Positions 57,335-64,000 of a DNA stretch of 64,000 nucleotides are shown here, piece by piece (positions within the stretch are counted from its first letter, which is position 1; each line of letters begins with the position of its first letter). The DNA is from Bombardia bombarda (lineage: Eukaryota > Ascomycota > Sordariomycetes > Sordariales > Lasiosphaeriaceae): positions 2,108,001 to 2,172,000 of the forward strand of contig JAULSR010000003.1 in NCBI GenBank assembly GCA_030512295.1, read 5' to 3'. Made by a program: the position numbers and the translations under genes. The notes below the pieces were generated by a model. It saw only the letters and a list, made by a program, of their open reading frames with translations. It searched no databases and was not told where the DNA came from.

Positions 57335-58629
57335 ATGTCCCGCCAGTCCCTCCAAGTCGAGCTCGCCGAGCGGCCCACGGGCCCCGTCGTCCCCGGCAAG
57401 ACCTTCCGCCAGACGACCGTCCCGGCCCCGACCGAGGCCGACCTCCGGGACGGCCAGGTCCTCCTCGAGGCCCTCTACCTCTCCCTCGACCCCGCCATGC
57501 GCGGCTGGCTCGACGACAAGCGCTCCTACCTGCCGCCCGTGCAGATCGGCGAGGTGATGCGCGGCAGCGCCATCGCGCGCGTGCTCGCCTCCAGATCCGC
57601 CAAGGCGCAGCCCGGCGACATCGTGACCGCCCTCATGGGCTTCCGCGAGGTCGGCATCGTGCCCGAGGCCCTCGTCGACGCGGCGTTCCCGCTGCCGGCC
57701 AACGGGCGCCCGACGGACCTCATGAGCGTGCTGGGGATGACCGCGCTGACGGCGTACTTTGGCATGACCAAGATCGGCATGCCGAAGCCGGGGGAGACGG
57801 TCGTGGTGTCGGCGGCCGCGGGCGCGACGGGCAGCATGGCGGCGCAGATTGCCAAGATCATGGGCGCGCGGGTGGTGGGCACGGCGGGGAGCGACGAGAA
57901 GGTGCGGTGGCTGAAGGAGGAGTTGGGGCTGGATGTGGCGCTTAATTATAAGGATAAGGACTTCAGGGAGAAGTTTAAGGAGGCGACTCCTGGCTTTATT
58001 GATGTGTTTTGGGATAATGGTCAGCATCCGTTCCATCACGTAATAGTGGCGGCGCAAAAACTGACACGACCGGATCATAGTCGGCGGCGAGCAGCTCGAC
58101 ATGGCCCTGGCGCGGCCCAACACCTTTGCGCGGTTCGTCATGTGCGGCGGCATCAGCCAGTACAACGAGAACGAGAAGAAGGGTCCCAAGGTGGGTTTGG
58201 ATCTCTGCCTGTCCTTCCTGTTGAAAGTGCAATGTGGTGCTGACAAGCAATGAGTAGAACTATATGAGCATCGTCACCCAGCGGATCAAGTAAGTGTTTG
58301 CTTCTCTGGATGTTCACGCTGTTACCCCGCTGACCCTCCGAAACCAGGATGCAAGGCTTCATCGTCTTTGATTACGCCTCGGAGTACGCCGACGCGCGCG
58401 CCCAGCTCACCCAGTGGCTCGCCGAGGGCAAGCTCCAGAGGAAGGAGACCGTCCTCAAGGGCGGGCTCAAAATTGCCGACGAGGCTCTCATGAGTTTGTT
58501 TGAGGGCAAGAACATCGGTACGTTTGGCACTTGTGTTGCAGAAAAGCTATTGTCGGTCGCTAACACGCCTGTACAGGCAAGCTCCTGGTGGAGGTCAAGG
58601 CTGCTGGCTTTGATGAGGCGAAGCTGTAA
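57335..58629 (+). CDS. MDR-superfamily NADP-dependent alkenal/leukotriene-type reductase
   Basis: Five exons (57335-58019, 58081-58190, 58258-58289, 58348-58517, 58577-58629) give 349 residues, the usual length. Family features are LEALYLSLDPAMRGWLDD, IGEVMRGSAIARVLAS, the nucleotide-binding VSAAAGATGSMAAQIAK, GTAGSDEKVRWLKEELG, then VGGEQLDMALA and a C-terminal MQGFIVFDYASEY. This is the zinc-free MDR branch with prostaglandin reductase, leukotriene B4 dehydrogenase and yeast YML131W-like enzymes, which reduce the C=C bond of alpha,beta-unsaturated carbonyls using NADPH. The physiological substrate is unknown; detoxifying lipid-peroxidation aldehydes is a common role. Confidence 0.88.
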
Positions 58630-59164
58630 GTGGGTGGTTGGCAGTTGGGATATTATCAACAGGATCTAGATACCCAATGAAAGCGATTTAAAGCGCAATG
58701 ATGATGCAGCCTGGTTGGAGTCAGGTATAGGACATGCGGGACTGGCTGGGTCGTCAGATCAAGCGTGTACTGGTCTTGAACGAATATTGTTGGCGAGGCA
58801 ACGAGCATCAAACATCAAAACGTCACAGGGGGAGGCTTGACCAGAACGTGGAAAGGGTTGAGGTTAAAAATAAATTCATCGCATGTTATGGTTATCTGCC
58901 AAGCCTAGTCGCTAGGCGTGGGTACCTACCATCTTCAGATCGATGTGTTGTTCTGCTAAAGATGGGACCAAACGACCTTATATATGAGACCTCATCTCGC
59001 TAATCGTTCAAGACCTAAAATCATCGTAAATCCAACGCATAAAATCAGCCATACCTCCATCCATCATACCTCAGTCGTCCAAGCAAAAAGGACGAGCCAC
59101 ATTCTGGATACTCTACTCCCAGGTCCAGCAACTGAACAAGTGCTCGGCTTTGGGCTTGATCACA
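58630..59164. other. convergent intergenic region
   Basis: No gene seen. Confidence 0.5.
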
Positions 59165-60256
59165 CTACCATTCGGTTCTGTGGTGGCAGTCTCCATAGTT
59201 GTCTCTATCCAGATCGACCTCCACCTCCACCTTGGTGCCTCTATTCGTGACGCCGTGGTAGGAGCCACATGAAGTGCAATACTTGACGCGTCCCTCCTCA
59301 GACTGATGGCTGGAGCAGCGGGATGTTCTAGCAGGTGCGGCTCTCCAAGCGGGAGAGTCTCGCGAATCATCGGCTGGGAGACGATTCCAAGTGTTTGCGT
59401 CGTGACTGTTCGGCTGCTCCTCAGGATTGTATCCACGGTCGGGACTAGGACTGAAGGCCCAATGTTGCTGTTGGGCCTCATCAGACTTTGGCAGTGTGAC
59501 CCAGGCATCTGGCCCTGCTACCCAACGCCCCCATTCATCATACCAGTTGCCGTTTTGCTGCCGAACCCAGTTGCCATTGTCAAACTGCCGATATCCGCCG
59601 TCGTTACGGTCCACCGGCGTAGGAGTGAACGAGGCAGCGTCGGGGCTTCTGGGGACGTCGTTGCTGGGGCCTTTGGGGCCCTGCACATCTCCAGCGCCCC
59701 AGTTCAGTCCACCAGGCGGGTTTGAGCGGGGAGTCCGAAAGGGCTGGCTGCCGTCCGAGTTCTGAATGCTGTATGGCCAGGCTTTAACGCCGTTCTGGAA
59801 GACCACGCCGTCATCATACTCAGGCTTGGGAGGGGGTGCCGGGATTGGGTCAGGGAATGCATCGTTATAATAATCGGGGTTGCGAGAGAATGCCGGGATT
59901 GGGTCAGGGAGTATTTCAACGTCATCGCAAGCGGAAAGGTCAGGAGCGGTGTTGACGTTCATGTCCTGTTGATCAGAAGGCCGAGGAGCGGGTTGCTCGA
60001 TATCAGTGGCATGGCACTCGTGGTGGTCCGACAGACAAAAGATCTGCTCTCCATTCTTGATGAAATGATAGGCGGATGGGTCGATGGCTACCTCTACTGT
60101 TGCGCCCGACTGCTGGCTGTATTTCATGTGGAATTGTACCTTGGAGTTCGGGGCGAAGCGAAAGAACCGAGAGACTTGGGCGGTGAAACCTTCAAAGGTG
60201 GTCGGCTTCGCGATGAGGTGGTGCTCATTGCCGCACGAGATGACGATGCAATCCAT
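59165..60256 (-). CDS. protein with N-terminal PB1-like region, unknown function
   Basis: A single 363-codon frame from ATG 60256-60254. Residues 1-80 (CIVISCGNEHHLIAKPTTFE onward, with VQFHMKYSQQSGATVEVAID) look like a ubiquitin-fold or PB1-type domain; this is judged by pattern only. The middle is Pro/Asp-rich with an internal duplication (LPDPIPAFSRNPDYYNDA and FPDPIPAPPPKPEYDDG). An aromatic Trp/Asn/Gly-rich block follows (NGNWVRQQNGNWYDEWGRWV). The C-terminus has a CTSCG pair and an acidic/basic tail. No named family is recognised. Confidence 0.68.
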   Translation of the reverse strand: MDCIVISCGNEHHLIAKPTTFEGFTAQVSRFFRFAPNSKVQFHMKYSQQSGATVEVAIDPSAYHFIKNGEQIFCLSDHHECHATDIEQPAPRPSDQQDMNVNTAPDLSACDDVEILPDPIPAFSRNPDYYNDAFPDPIPAPPPKPEYDDGVVFQNGVKAWPYSIQNSDGSQPFRTPRSNPPGGLNWGAGDVQGPKGPSNDVPRSPDAASFTPTPVDRNDGGYRQFDNGNWVRQQNGNWYDEWGRWVAGPDAWVTLPKSDEAQQQHWAFSPSPDRGYNPEEQPNSHDANTWNRLPADDSRDSPAWRAAPARTSRCSSHQSEEGRVKYCTSCGSYHGVTNRGTKVEVEVDLDRDNYGDCHHRTEW

Positions 60257-62979
60257 GATGTGAGATCTCGGGGTGTTTGGAAGATGCTAGTCATCAAAGT
60301 TAGCGACTTGATAGACAATCTGAGATGAACATGGAAACCCGGGTGAAAACTAACCGGTTGGCGGCTGGATTCAGCTTGGTGACAGCGTCAAATTCGGAAG
60401 GAGACGAGCGACCGAATAAACAGATCGGATACAAATAGATGAATGGTGTCAAAGTGCAGACTGAAGCTGCGAGAAGGTGAGTGTGGTTTGATTAAGGGAG
60501 GACAAGCCGGAATGAAACGATGTGTACAGGCCTTCTCCGAAGGTACTGTACTGTAGCTGATGAGACTGCTGTGTAAACCGGAGGGCATTCCCGGGTGGCT
60601 TAAGAATATAAGGCAGGAAGGATCAAGATGCTGTACCGCGGTCAACGCGAGGCTGTTTGCCCAGTCAACGGTTACCTTGAGAATAGGAAGTAAGTGTGAT
60701 GTAAGAGAAATCTAGAAATGCATTGGGAAGAGTATTTTATGTTGAGATTGCAGACAGGCCCTCTTCAAGCCCTGCGTGAAACCCCAGAAGTAGAGAAGGA
60801 TGAGGTAAAGAAGGTGAGAAGGTGTACCATGATAGAAGTATTTATTGGCTTTGAGGTGAGCTGAATTAAGGCGAGAAGATGCGGTAACGAGGAAGGAGCA
60901 GAGTAGCAAACGGGTAGATGATGCCCGATAATAAGAGGAAAGAGCTTGGTGTTGCCGATGAATCCTAGCCATCCATCCGGCAAACATTCGAATGTTGAGG
61001 TCCTGGTGAGCAGCCACGAGGTCTTGCCGGAAGGAACAACCAGAGGACATCCATAACCAGTCAGTCACCTTCACTGCGACTGTCAACACCGTCACTCTCT
61101 GGTTCGAAGCAATCACCAATCATCCTTCTCACTCCTTGATCATTGACTTCCAGAACTTTGAAGAGACATTGGCCTACATCATACCCTCACCCACAACATC
61201 CCTCACCGAAGCTCGACAAAGGCACAAAGTTGAGGTGAGCAACATCATATAGCACCATCCAAGGGCCCGCCATGGAGAAAGATTCTATCCGAAACGCTGC
61301 TGTCATCGGCCCGCGACACTCGGCGCGAGACCGACCCTCGCCTTTTTTAACCGACCTGATGGAACGCAACAGCCCCAGGAGACCATGACAAACAATGGTA
61401 CGAGGTCCATAGCAAGGCCTTGCGACTGGGGAAGCTCGGGCGACCAGCCGTGGACTTTACGTAATGAAAAACGCCTCTGAAAAATTCCAGGATCCTAGCC
61501 CAAGCCGGCAGTCAGAAGACGGGAGAAGGTTTCACGACATTGACATCGGAAAGAGACGCCCCGTCTTTTCAGGTACGCGGGGGGGGGGGGGGGCTCATTC
61601 GAGATCGTGACAGCACAGCGGTCACGGCCATGATTGAAGACGTGTTTGTGCATTCTCGCCTCTGGCCACTTGTCTGACGCTGGCGATGATGGCACAGAAC
61701 ATTGACATGAAGTAACGACTGCCGTCAGCTGAGAAATCACAACAGCCCAGTCCCACCGGCCGGACGGCGTCGGTGTTCGGGAAGCTTGTTTTTGACAATG
61801 GAAGCTTGATTGAGCGCCGCGGTGGAGATGGCGGGCGATGGATCGAAGAAATGCAGAGAGTCATTCAAGAGAAGTAGCCGGAACCAGTGTCCGCTCTGTT
61901 GACTACCTACCCAGATGCCGGAGACTGCGCCATGCCCATCGCTTGGGAATACGGGGTCCGTAGGGGCTCGGCGTGCTAAAAACCAAGGTTTTGGGCATGG
62001 GGTTTTACTCGATATTTACTCGATAGTTACTCGATCAAAACTCAGCAGCCTTGCAACTGCCATTCAGGTACCAGCCGGAAATGGAAGGACGTCGAGTCGG
62101 GTACGATTGCCCGGGTTGGATCGGAGCAGCCCACCATATCGCTGCAATCGCTTGTGCGCGCGCGACAGCCCTACGATTGGCCAGCAACCAAGGGGAACCG
62201 GGGCGTGGGACATGTCAGTCAAAGAGGGATGGCTCCATCATACCGCGGCTACTTCCGACTAACACCACGCAGCCAATGAGGGCTCGATGATAAGACCAGG
62301 GTGGGACGATGGCAGCGGTCCTTCATCCCGTCACTCTGGACCCTATCCGTATCTTGATAAGGACCCAGAGGAGGACCGACATGATTGTTCTCTCTCCCTT
62401 GCGGCACCCCACACACGGGAATTCTGGGCGTAAGTCCAACAGTTGTCATGCAGCCAGTATAAGAAACAAGGGACTCATGGGACACCGACGGGGGCATCGG
62501 GAGTCTGGGGAGAGCGTTGGACTGCGCACAGCCAGGTACTGGTACTGGTACTGGTACTGGTACTGGTACGGGGGGGTGGGCGAGAAGCGGTGGAGTTCCT
62601 TGGTGTGTTGACAAGGCTCATCGTTGTTCGAACTTGTAGTTAAACAGCCCGTTTCCCTTTGGTTCCTGGCAGATCTTTTTCTCCCATTGCCTTGCATCCC
62701 AATACCCAAATACCCATTCTTGGAACTCGCTGCATGCTCAGGAGACCTCTTTGTCCATATCGAATGCTCACCTCATCTCACCACACACCACCACCACCAC
62801 CACCACCTTCCCCTTCTTATCAACCTTCCACCCCTCCACCCCGCGGCCAGCGATAAGCCTGCATCTGCCTGCCTCACTGAGCCCGTTATATCCGGACCCT
62901 GCCCTCTTCTCTCGAATAAACTTCACTGTGGTCCTTGCTCTTGATTGATCTCCCTAATCATTATCCAAACATCACAACA
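60257..62979. other. 2.7 kb region without a supportable gene
   Basis: Only short unrecognised frames. It includes a poly-G tract of 15 at 61579-61593, a TACTGG hexanucleotide repeat (62535-62569) and a CAC trinucleotide run near 62785-62806 just upstream of the allantoinase gene. Confidence 0.5.
62535..62569. repeat. (GGTACT)n hexanucleotide microsatellite
   Basis: About six perfect tandem copies. Confidence 0.9.
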
Positions 62980-64000
62980 ATGTCTGCCGACTCCAGCAGC
63001 GGGCCCCTCGTGGTCCTGGTCTCGTCAAGGACCGTCATCACCCTTCCCGACGACTCGTTGTTGCTGACGCCAGCCACGCTGACGCTCTCGCCAACAACGG
63101 GCAAGATCGTGTCCATCATCCCCTCCATCGTCTCCAGGACAGCATTCCCGCCATCAACCTCATACACAGACTACAGCCCAAGGTTACTCCTCCCCGGCCT
63201 GGTCGACGCTCACGTCCATCTCAATGAGCCGGGACGCACAGAATGGGAGGGCTTCGCCTCGGGGACGAGGGCAGCGGCCTCAGGCGGCGTCACCACCGTC
63301 ATTGACATGCCCCTGAACGCCATCCCCCCCACCACCACACTCGCGGGGTTCAAGGAGAAGCTCGCAGCCAGCCAGGGCCAATGCTGGGTCGACGTCGGCT
63401 TCTATGGCGGCGTAATACCCGGCAACGCGCACGAGCTGCTGCCGCTTGTCGAGGCTGGCGCGCGCGGCTTCAAGGGATTCCTCATAGACTCTGGAGTAAG
63501 TTCAAATCGTCAATCTCCCTACCCAACACTGAATCAGTCAGCTGACCACACACACCACACAGGTCGAAGAATTCCCCGCCGTATCCTCCACCGACATCGC
63601 CCTGGCCATGACCACCCTCAAAGACACGCCCACAACCCTCATGTTCCACGCCGAGATGATCCCGCCCATCGCCGACTCGGTCGGCGACGCCGTCCAGCAA
63701 TCCGAGCCCCCGCTCGCGCCGCGCGGCGAGCTCAGCAGCTACAGCACCTTCCTCGAGTCGCGCCCGCCCGCCTTCGAGACGTACGCGGTCGAGGAGATCC
63801 TGTCGCTGGCGCCGCTCGCGCCGGCCCTGCACCTGCACATCGTGCACCTGTCGGCCGTCGAGTGCATCCCGATCCTCAAGCAGGCGCGCGCGAGCGGCGT
63901 CAACATCACGGCCGAGACGTGCTTCCACTACCTCGGCTTGCACTCGGACGGCATCGAGGACGGCGACACGCGGCACAAGTGCTGCCCGCCCATCCGCTCC
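62980..64000 (+). CDS. allantoinase (DAL1-like), 3' end outside window
   Basis: Exon 62980-63495, intron 63496-63562, second exon to the window edge. The cyclic amidohydrolase metal site is LLLPGLVDAHVHLNEPGRTE (HxH). ASGTRAAASGGVTTVIDMPL is highly characteristic of allantoinase, and GARGFKGFLIDSG holds the Lys expected to be carboxylated. Further metal ligands fall in LMFHAEMI and HLHIVHLSAVE, followed by ITAETCFHYL. Allantoinase hydrolyses (S)-allantoin to allantoate in purine catabolism, allowing purines to serve as a nitrogen source. In fungi such genes are usually under GATA-type nitrogen control; no site was analysed here. The right edge cuts the gene after CCPPIRS. Confidence 0.93.
   Translation, partial: MSADSSSGPLVVLVSSRTVITLPDDSLLLTPATLTLSPTTGKIVSIIPSIVSRTAFPPSTSYTDYSPRLLLPGLVDAHVHLNEPGRTEWEGFASGTRAAASGGVTTVIDMPLNAIPPTTTLAGFKEKLAASQGQCWVDVGFYGGVIPGNAHELLPLVEAGARGFKGFLIDSGVSSNRQSPYPTLNQSADHTHHTGRRIPRRILHRHRPGHDHPQRHAHNPHVPRRDDPAHRRLGRRRRPAIRAPARAARRAQQLQHLPRVAPARLRDVRGRGDPVAGAARAGPAPAHRAPVGRRVHPDPQAGARERRQHHGRDVLPLPRLALGRHRGRRHAAQVLPAHPL

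Noticed and set aside
57275..58246. 323-codon minus-strand frame
   Set aside because: Antisense shadow of the MDR reductase; GC-rich third positions keep the opposite strand open.

Overview
This is a window of nuclear DNA from a filamentous ascomycete (Pezizomycotina, most likely Sordariomycetes and plausibly Hypocreales; the lineage is inferred). The evidence is single genes with their own promoters, short GT-AG introns of about 41-193 bp with CTAAC-like branch sites, CT-rich leaders, a multi-LysM protein, a Zn2Cys6 regulator, and several long Ser/Pro-rich nuclear proteins. There are no operons. Where an exon model is given, exon lengths were summed and the reading frame closes, but no transcript data were available.

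Left part (1-19 kb) is accessory in character. It starts with a LysM protein cut by the left edge, followed by an amidase-family protein whose catalytic Lys position reads Asp. Next come an AT-rich tandem repeat with a ~75 bp period, a broken DEAH-helicase-like relic, and an intact putative zinc-finger gene. After that is a 551-codon frame interrupted only by five TAG/TAA codons. Two diverged zinc-knuckle paralogues then flank another TAG-interrupted ORF and a 45-codon scrap of a polyketide synthase ketosynthase domain.

Middle part (19-40 kb) carries apparently intact housekeeping or regulatory genes: a GT31/Fringe-like glycosyltransferase, a Dabb-domain protein, an acidic low-complexity protein, a REB1/TTF1-like Myb protein, a long Ser/Pro-rich protein, a membrane-anchored P-loop ATPase, and a Zn2Cys6 factor that also has an AT-hook.

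From 39.8 to 48.3 kb there is an 8.5 kb stretch with no supportable gene. It ends at a four-exon PSD-family decarboxylase of the PsiD (L-tryptophan decarboxylase) type.

Right part (50-64 kb) is mostly core metabolism: a stand-alone ESCO-type zinc-finger protein, VMA12 and COQ1 in divergent arrangement, a secreted Cys-rich protein, an MDR-family alkenal reductase-like enzyme, an N-terminal PB1-like protein, and the 5' part of an allantoinase that runs off the right edge. Long mononucleotide C/G tracts and several microsatellites lie between these genes.
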